NCBI RefSeq assembly: GCF_019320115.1 | Contig: NC_089584.1 | Location: forward strand, 71,207,533 to 71,271,532 | DNA length: 64,000 bases | Direction: 5' to 3' | Origin: Miscanthus floridulus | Lineage: Eukaryota; Streptophyta; Magnoliopsida; Poales; Poaceae | Part shown: piece by piece, positions 24,128-34,094 of the stretch | Position numbering within the stretch: the first letter of the stretch is position 1 | Layout of the letters: the number at the start of each line of letters is the position of its first letter | Notes under the pieces: model-generated | Told to the model about the DNA's origin: nothing | Database searches by the model: none | What the model saw: only the letters and a program-made list of their open reading frames with translations | Translations under genes and position numbers: made by a program

Positions 24128-27100
24128 CTACTCGAGTCTCGGGGACTCTTGTGCTGGTCGAGCTGAAGAGGATGGCCCCACCGATGCCTGGCTAGTCGAG
24201 ACCGCAAGCTTCATCGGTTGGCTTGCAACTGATGGCGTTTCCAACTGACTTGTCGATGGCATACCTTGTACAGGTGCTGTCCCACCTCCACATAGGTTAA
24301 TGTCGCCAATAATCTTTGAGGATAGGTCTAGCTGGGTCATCCAAAGCTCCTTAGCCTTGTCTGGGTCTACCTCCTTCGGGTACCCAGCCTCTAGGCGCTT
24401 GAGATCGATCAGGGGGTAGTGGGAACGCACCATGCTTAGCACATGTGCACCTGTGTACTCACCCACCTCCTTCACGAACTCTTGGAACCAACTCCATGCC
24501 TTTCGGCATCTCTCGACTAGTCCAAGCTGCAGCGTCCTTGGCGCTTCCTCTGTAAGCGTCAGATCGATAAGGTCGAGGACGGGCAAAATGCCAGTTGCCA
24601 CTTCCTGGCATCGGTTCTTCCATGTGTCCCGATCCTTGGTGGTCTCTAGGCATCGCGCCTTCTAGCCGTCACGATCTTTCATCACGGCTTCTAGATGTTT
24701 CTTGGCATTGACTTTTAAAACTGCAAACCGTACAAGACATCAAAATGTAACTGCATGACAAGATAAGGCGGGCAATAGAATGAGAAAGGTGGTCTGGAAC
24801 ACTTACTTTTTAGTTCCTCCTTCATCTTGGTTGTGCGGTCCCTGAGTTGAGACTGGTCGCGTGCCAGTTTCTCGTTGTCCTCCTTCAGGCAACCACATTC
24901 TGCGGTCACATGGCCATTCTCCTCTTGGAGACGGGTTACTTCGGCTTCTAAGCCTGCACTATAGCTGTCACTACCAACAATGCAATAACACGTGTCATGC
25001 ACTTGCTGTGATAAAATGACAACTTGTTTTTTCCTGCTCTTTGTTACTGAGCTGGACGACCAGGTTCTGGTTCTGTGCCTCTTGCTCCGTCCTCTCCTGG
25101 TCGGCGGCTTCAAGTTGGCGGCGCAAGCGTTCCACCTCGGCCGCCAGTTCTCTATTATTTGCAGTGATTCCCTCAATCTGGTCAAAGCACCTCTTTCGGT
25201 ACTTTGTGGTCTTCATCAAGTCCTGTATATAAACAAGCTAAGTCAGACAGTTCGACTAAATAGCAGGATCAAGTGGTCAAGCCAAACATACCTGGACTTC
25301 TATCACCAGACGTTTTGCCGCTTGTTCAACTTTTAGGGTCTCTTCGACCTCTAGGATTTCCTCATGTATAACCACTCGTCGTTCCGCCAACGCGACACAT
25401 ATACATGTTGTCATTTGTCTTGGGGATGGCCCAGGATCTCTTCTACTTTGGCCTCTTCAGCCTCTTGTTCAGGAGGCGGCGCTGGTCTAGAGTTTGTAGT
25501 CTCTACGACCACTATGGCTTTCCCACGAGCCATAGCATCGGCAAGCGTGCTCTGTGCCACCTCTGGCTGCTGTTCCTCAGCTTGGTCTGGTCCCCTTGGC
25601 GCCGAAGTATCCCCCTTAGCAGGGTTAGTGCTCGGAGCACTTGTACTTGGCTCGGCTCTCTTCTCGACCAGCTGCTCGGGGACTGTCGTCTGGCTGCTCG
25701 TCTGCTGAGGTTCCAGTGGATTTTTCTCTACAGGTTCCTCCACAGCCGGCTGCTGGGTAGTTATTTCCGCCATTGCTGGCGAAGCCATGCCACACCTAGC
25801 TAGCTGGTCAGGATTTTCGGTGGACGCCGACCTAATATATCAGAGATAAGTTTAGAAGACAATAGTATTCAATACAAATTGTAAGCTTACATCAAGGTTA
25901 CAAATACTTACAGCTTGGAAGCACGGAATGACATGGCGAAGGAGCGTCTCTTCGACCGTGCATGCTCCACGTGCTCGGCGGGTTCCACCGGGTCTTTTTC
26001 CATGACCAGTACTGGCATCGAGGCTGAGCGCTCGACCCCTTTGCCGCTTGTCCTCTGTGTTGCAGTGGTCGGTGATGCGATCCCTGCTAGCACAGAGGAG
26101 CCACCCTGCTCCGTCGACTCCAGTTGTCTCTTCCTCTTTTGAGGGACAAGTCGGAAGATGTCTGCATCCTCTGTTTCATCATCTGACAGTGGGAAGATGG
26201 CCTGACGACGTTTGTTGGCCGCCGGCCGCTTGCCAGTAACCCTGGCCGTTGCCTCCTCCCCAACCCTAAGTACAGCCCAATTGACATCTTTGGGCCTAGC
26301 ACTGGTCTGGGCGGTTGGGCCGGCAACTTGTGGCCAATCCACACCAGGGGGTGGAGACACGAACATTGCTGCCCTGTCATGACCATTACTCTGGGAAACA
26401 TAAAGGCGACAACACGGTCAATTTTTGTTACAACATAACTCTACAGGTACAAGGAAGCATAATTTACCTTTAGGGGAGGTCGGGCCAGCTTGAAGGCGTG
26501 CTCGATGTCACTAACCTGACATAATTGGGATCGGCTAAGTTGAATAGCTCTCCAATCTTGGCCTTGACTTCGATCTTATCAAGCGCCTCTTTTCTGGTCC
26601 TCGTTGGATCTGCGCTCCCCTGGTATTCATAGCTAGGATGTACCCTCCTCTGGTAGGGCTGGATCCTTCGGCTGATGAAGTTCCCAACCACGCTTGGACC
26701 ATCCAGTTTCTCCCATGGGATCATCCCAAGCAGTTCTATGATCTGCTCCAAGTGCTCGAGCTTCTCCGACCAGCTGTTCTTCTTCTCTAGAATGAACCCC
26801 ATGTCGCACAGGGTGATCGTGTTTGGCTCTTCATGAATGTAGAACCACTTCTTGTATCAGTCGTCCAGTGATGTGTTCCAAGGGCAGTGCAAGTACTGGG
26901 CCTTCATCCCATCATGTAGATTGAGGTATACGCCTCCAGCTATCTTTGAGCTACCGCTCCCTTTCTTCCGCAGTCAGAACAGATGGCGAAAGAGGTCTGT
27001 AACGTCCCGCCTCTCCGAGGTCGGGCCCGCTTACATCTAGCAGCTTCTCTAGGATATAGACTGCCCTCACAGACCAACACAGGTCTTTTCTGCGCACTTT

Positions 27101-27630
27101 GTCCTCACTCATGCGCACCCGGGAAAGAACTTCCCGGTCGGTCACCCATCGCTCCAAGCCAAGCACGCTTAACCTCGGAGTTATTTGCAGATGGGCTTCC
27201 GGAAAAGAAGTTGCAACTTATTGGTATGAGTATCCTATTAATCCTGTTAAGCCCTGGGCCGGGATGTTACAAGGTCGAAATGGGGCTGGAAGCCACCATA
27301 GGCTTCACAAAGATGGATGAAGGTGGAGACAAGAAGAATCGAGTTGGGATGCAGATTGCAAATCCCAATCTCGTAATACAAACAGAGCCCCTGAAGGAAA
27401 GGGTGCACTGGAACCCCAAAACCCCACTTGAAGAAATCCTCGAAAACCACAATCTCACCTGGTTGTGGATCGGGGTAGCTTTCTCCTTCCGGCGCGTGCC
27501 ATCCCACAAGTGCCTTGTTGTGGAGCACTCCCATGGTGACGAGGTCTTCGATGGTCTGCTCGTTGCTCCTTGACTTCCACCACTCCTTCGCCATGACTCC
27601 GGTTTTCTTCTGGGCATCTCTCTTTGCCAT
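24128..27630 (-). pseudogene. Antisense spliced gene of the Tat element
   Basis: Starts MAKRDAQKK at 27630. The first exon carries the PF04195-style region: FFKWGFGVPVHPFLQGL, NPNSILLV-like HPNSILLVSTFIHLCEA, then FQPHFDL, where the Cassandra-type LTR interrupts. It resumes at 26992 and runs to about 26470 (LEHLEQIIELLGMIPWEKLD). Further exon-like stretches: 26385-25910 (basic KRPAANKRRQ, PQKRKRQ), 25830-25411 (Pro/Glu/Gln-rich), 25220-24830 (coiled coil LAAEVERLRRQLEAADQ) and 24700-24128 (LDLIDLTLTEEAP ... YPLIDLKRLEAGYP). Splice signals include a donor GTAAGTATTTG near 25915 and an acceptor TTTCCCAG near 26385. Stops and a frame change near 26500 show decay. Resembles maize Grande-type antisense ORFs in position; function unknown. 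Confidence 0.8.
26998..27271 (-). mobile_element. Cassandra-type solo LTR carrying 5S rRNA sequence
   Basis: On the minus strand 274 bp running tgtaacatcccggcc to cgggacgttaca, flanked by a perfect aggtc duplication (26993-26997 and 27272-27276). The centre (about 27090-27185) reads, on the minus strand, ctccgaggttaagcgtgctt and gatgggtgacc...gggaagt, the conserved internal promoter part of plant 5S rRNA. Cassandra TRIM elements are known for 5S sequence in their LTRs. It splits the coding region of the antisense gene. Confidence 0.85.
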
Positions 27631-27770
27631 TAATCCGTCCTTACTAAAGGGGTGGATGCGGTGGAGGGGGGATTGGTGATGCTTTCAGAGGTATAGGGTT
27701 CGACAAGAGGAAGAAGAAGGCTACGGCGGCGAATGATAATGGGGATCGGTAAAAAGTAACTTACCAGTTC

Positions 27771-27785
27771 TATATTATAAATAAC
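27771..27785 (-). promoter_or_regulatory. TATA region of the antisense gene
   Basis: On the minus strand ttatttataatata, about 145 bp upstream of the Met at 27630. Confidence 0.5.
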
Positions 27786-28123
27786 CAAGAGCTCTGTCGT
27801 TTCGTCCGCCCGAGATTCTTGGGAGACGTGCGCATGCGCCGCAGATGGTTGTTTTCACAACCTCGAGATCTACGCCAATAAACGCGTCCCTTCGTTACCA
27901 GTGTACGCACCTCTTCGTTGCTAGTGTGGGAGGGCCCACACTGACGCACCTCCTTTCAAGTGCCAAGCGACTGTTTGCTAGACAGGGCAAGAAGACAGTA
28001 TGACGTGTTATACCCATCTGCTTTTTTGACCAGGCGTGTACGATTGGACTTGACAGAATAAGAAGATAAATAAATACACCAATTAATAGTACAAGCGGCA
28101 TTCGTTTCTTCGCTGCATGTCTT
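27786..28123. other. Non-coding, upstream of antisense gene
   Basis: Short repeats (cgcacctc(c/t)tt) are present but no gene is seen. Confidence 0.4.
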
Positions 28124-28345
28124 ATGCTCAAGGATGGTCCAGACCACTACTGTGCTCAAGGATGGTCCAGACCACTACCGTGCTCAGGGACTGCCCAGAC
28201 CACTGCCATGCTCGGGGACTGCCCAGACCATTGCCGTGCTCGGGGACTACCTAGACCACTGCCGTGCTCGGGGACTACCCAGACCACTGCCGTGCTCGGA
28301 GACTGCTCCGACTACTAATGTGCTCGGGGACTGTCCTGACCACTG
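28124..28345 (+). repeat. 28-bp tandem array of PPT-like units
   Basis: About eight units of gtgctcggggactgcccaga plus ccactgcc. Each holds gctcggggact, the same string that forms the PPT at 29230-29241. Spacer-free and imperfect, so not a CRISPR. Confidence 0.85.
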
Positions 28346-29001
28346 CTCGGAGATCATTCTCCTTAGCTACATGTGATTTGTACTCACATACAGTTGAGAC
28401 ACATTTATTTAGACCTTGCTACAAGGCTCATACTTTGCCTTCCAGCAAGCTCGGAGACTACATCAGTACGATACACCTGCCGGTGCATCTCGTATCGTCT
28501 GTTCGACGATTGTATTCTTAACTACAGTGGAAATTCTTTTTAGACCCTGGCACCACGTGCCTACATCACCTACCACCAGGCTCGGGGACTAAGTGGGCAC
28601 ACTTCACCTTGCGGTGAATGTGTTTGTTTAATCGACCCCTATGCTTTGATTGATTGTAAGGATTATTATCGTGCTCGGGAACTGTCCCGACCACTGCTCG
28701 GAGATTGTTCTCCTCGACTACATGTGATTTGTACTCACATACAGTTGAGAGACATTTATTTAGACCTTGCTATAAGGTTCATACTTCGCCTTCCAGCAAG
28801 CCCGGGGACTACATCGGTACGATGCACCTGCCGGTGCATTTTGTATCGTCTGTACGATGATTGGGTTCTCAACTTAACTGGGAATTCTCTTTAGACCCTG
28901 GCACCACGTGCCTATGTCACCTACTACCAGGCTCAGGGACTAAGTGGGCACACTTCACCTTACGGTGAATGTGTTTGTTTTTCGACCCCTATGCCTCTAA
29001 T
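28300..29001 (+). repeat. 351-bp direct duplication
   Basis: Blocks such as acatgtgatttgtactcacata, accttgct, cagcaagc and accctggcaccacgtgcc recur with a constant offset of 350-351 bp (for example 28541 and 28892), with scattered substitutions. Confidence 0.85.
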
Positions 29002-29228
29002 GATCAAGGATGCTACGCTTCAAGATTCACTTACATTTCTTTTCAGAAATACAAGTGGGCACACTTCACAGGATATAAATCTTTTTCTTTTTTCTTAAGA
29101 GCACCATACATTCTTCAGATAACCTACTTCTCTGGTGACAACGGTGGTCAGAGATGTCAAGGATGTCAAGGACTTAAGCCTTACTATTCAGAGAAGGTTA
29201 AAATGGCGTGTCGCAGCATAATACATGG

Positions 29229-29243
29229 TGCTCGGGGACTAGC
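29229..29243 (+). promoter_or_regulatory. Polypurine tract of the Tat element
   Basis: gtgctcggggactagc directly before the 3' LTR; plus-strand priming site by position. Confidence 0.6.
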
Positions 29244-29714
29244 TGTGGGGGTATTAACCCCTATACCCTTACGACTAAGCTTGGGCCGGCCCGGATCAGT
29301 GGGTCTGGTCCACCAAAAGACGACGCACGACCCGGCCAACCAATTCGGAGTCCCGCGCAAGGAGTCAAGATAGATTTCGTGATCAAGCAAAATCTTGGTC
29401 GGTTAGAATAGGAATTCTTATCCGGCCACCTATGGCAATTGTAACTGACTAGGATTAGTTTCTAGATCTATAACCCTGCCCCTTGGACTATATAAGGTGG
29501 GCAGGGGACCCCTCTAAAAATCATCTCTCATTGACATACAGCAATACAATCAGACGCAGTACGTAGGTATTACGCCTTCTTGGCGGCCGAACCTGGATAA
29601 AACTTCATGTCTGTCTTGCGTCACCGTCTTGTTTGTGGCTTGCGCATCTGTCTGCCGATAATCTACTACCTTGGGCATACCCCTAGGTAGACTACCGACC
29701 ATATTTCATCGACA
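29244..29714 (+). mobile_element. 3' LTR of the Tat element
   Basis: 471 bp, tgtgggggtattaacc to catcgaca. Same length as the 5' LTR. TATA-like ctatataagg near 29489. Confidence 0.92.
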
Positions 29715-32633
29715 ACCTCCGAAGATGCTAATTTGAAAACATGCCTATTCACCAAAACAACACTTGGGTGGCTATGGCATAGAAGACTTGCTCATGTTGG
29801 GATGAGCTCACTCAAGAAGCTAATGAAGAATGATTTGGTGAGAGGGTTGAAGGATGTGAGGTTTGAGAAGGACAAGCTTTGTAGTGCATGTCAAGCCAGC
29901 AAGCAAGATGCAAATACTCATCCAACAAAAGCTTTCATATCAACCACAAGAGTGCTAGAACTCCTTCACATGGACTTATTTGGACCAACAACATACAAGA
30001 GTTTGGGAGGAAATCTTTATTGTCTTGTGATTGTCGATGACTATTCAAGATACACATGGGTATTCTTCCTTCATGACAAATCCGAAGTTGCATCTTGCTT
30101 CAAGAAGTTTGCCAAGAGAGCATAAAATGAATTTGAAGTGATGCTCAAGAAGATTAGAAGTGACAATGGGAAGGAATTTGACAACACAAACATTGAAGCC
30201 TATTGTGATGAAGTTGGGATCAAGCATGAGGTCTCCGCAACATATACTCCTCAACAAAATGGTGTAGTTGAGAGAAAGAACCGGACATTGATCACTCTTG
30301 CAAGAACAATGCTAGAAGAGTACAACACCCCTGAAGCTCTATGGGCGGAAGCTATCAACACCGCATGCTATGCATCCAACCACCTATTCCTTCAAAAGTT
30401 CTTTGGCAAGACACCTTATGAGTTGCTCAATGGGAAGAAGCCGGATGTCTCCTTCTTTAGGGTGTTTGGTTGCAAATGCTACATCTACAAGAAGCGGCAA
30501 CACCTAGGGAAGTTTCAAAGATGTTGTGATATTGGTTTTCTTGTTGGTTACTCATCAAAGTCCAAAGCATATAGAGTATTTAATCATGCCACTGGCTTGG
30601 TTGAAGAAACATATGATGTGGAATTTGATGAATCTAACGGCTCCCAAGGAACACATGAGAATCTTGATGATGTAGGTGATGAACCATTGAGGGAGGCCAT
30701 AAAGAACATTCTGGATGGAGACATCAAGCCTAAAGATGATGAAGATGATGTACAAGTGATTGATCCACCTTCTTCATCAAATGTGCCAGAAGATGGTGAT
30801 AAAGATGGGAGAGTAGAAAATGAAGACACTCATGTCTTCCATGATCAAATGGTGGTACAAGCACAAGATGTTGATGCTCCACAACCTCCTCCTCAAATGG
30901 TCAATATAAGAAACACACCTCTACTACAAGATCATCCACAAGATCTCATCATAGGGAGTCCATCAAAGGGTGTAATGACTCGCTCACAAAAACTTGCTTC
31001 ATTTATTGCACATCACACTTTTGTCTCTTGTTTTGAGCCTACTAAGGTAGAAGAAGCTCTTCAAGATCCGGATTGGATAAATGCCATGCATGAAGAGTTG
31101 AACAACTTGACCTGCAATGAAGTTTGGACTCTTGAAGAGTGGCCAAAAGGTGCAAGAGTTATTGGAACAAAGTGGGTGTTACACAACAAGCAAGATGATC
31201 AAGGCGTAGTTGTGAGGAACAAGGCAAGACTAGTTGCAAAGGAGTTCTCTCAAGTTGAAGGTTTGGATTTTGGAGAGACCTTTGCACCGGTTGCAAGACT
31301 AGAAGCCATTCGTATCCTCCTTGCATATGCATCACATCATGACATGAAACTATAACAAATGGATGTGAAAAGTGCATTTTTAAATGGCTTTATTAATGAA
31401 CTAGTCTATGTTGATCAACCTCCCGGGTTTGAAGACCCTAGATATCCAAATCATGTTTATAGGTTGTCCAAGGCGTTATATGGGCTTAAGCAAGCCCTAA
31501 GAGCTTGGTATGAGCGTCTTCAGGACTTCCTTATTGAGAAGGGCTTCACCATTGGGAAGGTCGACACCACACTATTCACCAAGAAGCTTGATGGGCATAT
31601 TTTTATTTGTCAAGTGTATGTTGATGATATCATCTTTGGATCATCAAATGAAGATTCTTGCAAAGAGTTTGGTGAATTGATGTCGAAGGAGTTTGAGATG
31701 TCAATGATTGGAGAGCTTACATTTTTTCTTGGTTTTCAAGTCAAGCAAATGAGAGAAGGGATTTTCATCTCTCAAGAGAAATATACAAATGATCTTCTCA
31801 AGAGATTCAAGATGGATGAATGTAAGCCAATCAAAACACCAATGCCAACTAATGGATATCTCAACCTAGATGAGGGAGGTAACACAGTTGATCAAACTCT
31901 CTACTGCTCTATGATTGGTAGCTTGTTATATTTAACCGCATCTAGGTCCGACATCATGTTTAGTGTGTGTATGTGTGCTAGATTTCAAGCTAATCCTAAG
32001 GAAACTCATTTGATTGCCGTTAAAAGAATCCTTAGGTATCTTAAGCACACACCAAGCATTGTCCTTTGGTATCCCAAAGGAGCTATATTTGAATTAGTTG
32101 GTTATTCTGATTCGGATTATGCCGGTTGCAAAGTGGATAGAAAAAACACATCTGGAGGGTGCCATTTGCTTGGTAGATCACTTATGTCTTGGTCCTCCAA
32201 GAAATAAAATAGTATGGCTTTGTCCACCGCCAAAGCAGAATACATTGTCGCGGGTGCTTGTTGTGCACAAATTTTTTATATGAAACAAACTTTGCTAGAC
32301 TATGGTGTAATTCTAGAAAAAGTACCTCTTTTGTGCGACAATGAAAGTGTGGTAAAACTTGCAAATAATCTGGTTCAACACTCTCGCACCAAGCACATAG
32401 ATATCCGCCATCACTTTCTTAGAGATCATGTTGCAAAGAATGATATTTCATTAGAAGGTGTAAGGGCCGAGGATCAATTAGCGGATATCTTCACTAAACC
32501 GCTAGATGAGGTGACTTTTTGTCGATTGCGGAATGAGCTCAATGTTCTTGATTTTAGTAACTTCACTAAAAATGAGCTTGTGTTGTCCCTTGCATTGCAT
32601 TGTAATATACAACATGTTTACTTTTTATGGTAA
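29715..32633 (+). pseudogene. pol: Sirevirus pol, second piece: integrase, RT, RNase H
   Basis: The GAG-pre-integrase segment RRLAHVGMSSLKKLMKNDLV is followed by the CSACQ zinc ligands. The integrase core has [24 protein letters not shown] and [14 protein letters not shown] (D, D, E kept). Then an acidic linker, RT from about 31060 (GTKWV, QMDVKSAFLNG, YGLKQALRAWY, catalytic YVDDIIFGS near 31620) and RNase H (SDSDYAGC, ALSTAKAEYI, LADIFTKPL). Stops at about 30123, 31353 and 32205 interrupt it; at least the first and last are CAA-to-TAA type. Otherwise the frame is kept over 2.9 kb. Confidence 0.9.
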
Positions 32634-32964
32634 TGCATATAGGGCTTGTCTAACATGGTTAAGATAACCGCCAAAAAGCGTGTGAAGAAGCTTAACCTTG
32701 GATCAAACTTGACAAGCAACTAGATTTACTTTCAAGTATTGCATTGCATATGCATGAATGTTGCTTTGCCGTTTATCTTCAATTGCCCTCTTATTGCCTA
32801 TTTTCTTAAAAAGAATTATAGCCTAAGGCAAAATATTTTGAAAAATTTAAGGGTTTGAGAGAGGTCACTCACATCAGTTCCAATTGGTGTTTATTTGGAT
32901 CTTATTGAAGTTGGGACTTGATTGGGTACAGGCAGAACGAAGGACTTTGAAGATTTGCTGGAAA
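32634..32964. other. Non-coding region after Sirevirus RNase H
   Basis: AT-rich, no ORF. It leads into the array upstream of the extra gene. Confidence 0.5.
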
Positions 32965-33337
32965 AAGAGTGACCGGACGCTGCACCGGACTCTGATGTCC
33001 AGCGTCTGGTCAGTTCATAGGAGGTGAACTACTGCTGAGAAGGAGTGACCGGATGCTGAAACAGTGCTTTCCCAGCGTCCGGTTAGATGGCGATCCAGTG
33101 TCCGGTCGATCGAAGACGAACGAGACTGCTTGCACCATACTCTGGCTACGTCCGGTCGGGGTTCATCGGACGCGTCTGGTCATGATTCCAGGGATTTTGG
33201 ACCTCTCTGAAATTGACCGGACGCTGGGTGGCAGCGTCCGGTCGCTACCACCGGAGCATCCGGTCAGTAGAAAACGTACGGGATCCGGTCTCTTTCTAGT
33301 TTCCTTTTCTATTACGTCTTGGGGGACCCTTTATAAC
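32965..33337 (+). promoter_or_regulatory. Internal promoter of the Sirevirus extra gene
   Basis: A GACCGGACGCTG/CAGCGTCCGGTC array (32965-33267) matching the LTR U3 arrays is followed about 63 bp later by tttataacc (33330-33338). The arrangement copies the LTR promoter and suggests separate transcription of the downstream gene. This is inference from layout only. Confidence 0.55.
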
Positions 33338-34094
33338 CGCCGCGCCCACATCATCGAGCCGTGCCCTAGCCACGCAGCTCACCGGACCGCCCTGCTCCTG
33401 CTCACCACACGCCACCATGCCCACGCCCTGCTCACGCCACCATGTCCCTGTGCCGCCGCGCCTACCCGCGCCTACGTCGTCGCCCGTGCAGCTCCAGCGC
33501 CGCCGCCGAGCCCTGCCTGCACCACCGCTTGCACAGCTCCAGCGCCGCCACTGCACCCGTGCCCTAGCACTACCCGCTGCTGCCCGTAGCAATCCCACAC
33601 CACCGTGCTCTGCTCCAGTGCTGCCAACACACCAAACGCCACCGAGCTTGTGCCCTAGCGCCGCTAGCATCGTCAGCACCGCCACTAGTGCCTCGCCGAA
33701 ATCCCTGTCGCCTTCACAAGCATCTCCAGTGCTCACTTTGGATCTCCATGGCCGATCCACGCCGACCAGCGCACCCTAACCCTAGGATTCTCGGTGGTTC
33801 CCTGAGTGTCATTCCTCTGCTTTACGGTTCACCAGTTCGTCAGGTAGCAAGCCCTCATTTCCAATTTTGTTCCTAATTGCTTGCTTCCTAGGATTTCGTA
33901 TCTTTAGATCTATTGTATTTATTTGTATATTCTATCTATTCTATCGTGCAGCGAGTCAGTGCCATTGTGGTCCCTTTGGCATTTGTCAGTTAACTCGGGG
34001 CCAAGCTCGCGAGTACGGATCGAGGCCAAACCTCGGAAGTGATAGTTGGTTGTTGATCTTTGTCAGTGACAATTATTCTTTTCAGATCCATTAG
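33338..34094 (+). other. GC-rich leader and probable intron of the extra gene
   Basis: 33340-33780 is very C-rich (repeated ccgccg, cacgcc, ccagcgccgcc). A donor-like cag/gtagca at about 33843 and an acceptor ttcttttcag at 34076-34085 would join the leader to the ATG at 34095. Predicted, not proven. Confidence 0.45.

Larger units (their letters stand above)
16353..29714 (+). mobile_element. Complete Ty3/Gypsy element, Tat lineage, with antisense gene
   Basis: Two 471-bp LTRs (16353-16823, 29244-29714), a perfect 5-bp target duplication acctc, a PBS, gag, protease, RT, RNase H, a second RNase H-like domain, integrase, antisense gene, tandem repeats, PPT. By hand I count about 29 differences between the LTRs (about 6%), mostly transitions. 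At a commonly used grass rate of 1.3e-8 per site per year this would be about 2-3 million years. The RT, RNase H, second RNase H, integrase order plus an extra gene before the 3' LTR is typical of the Tat group (Grande, Ogre, Retand). pol carries several stops, so the copy is dead. Confidence 0.9.

Noticed and set aside
28124..28376. CRISPR-like array of 28-bp repeats, and open frames through it
   Set aside because: Units abut without unique spacers, and this is plant nuclear DNA. The reading frames are by-products of the repeat.
33296..33779. Overlapping frames of 120-178 codons in C-rich DNA
   Set aside because: Low-complexity Pro/Ala/His-rich leader of the extra gene, open in several frames by composition.
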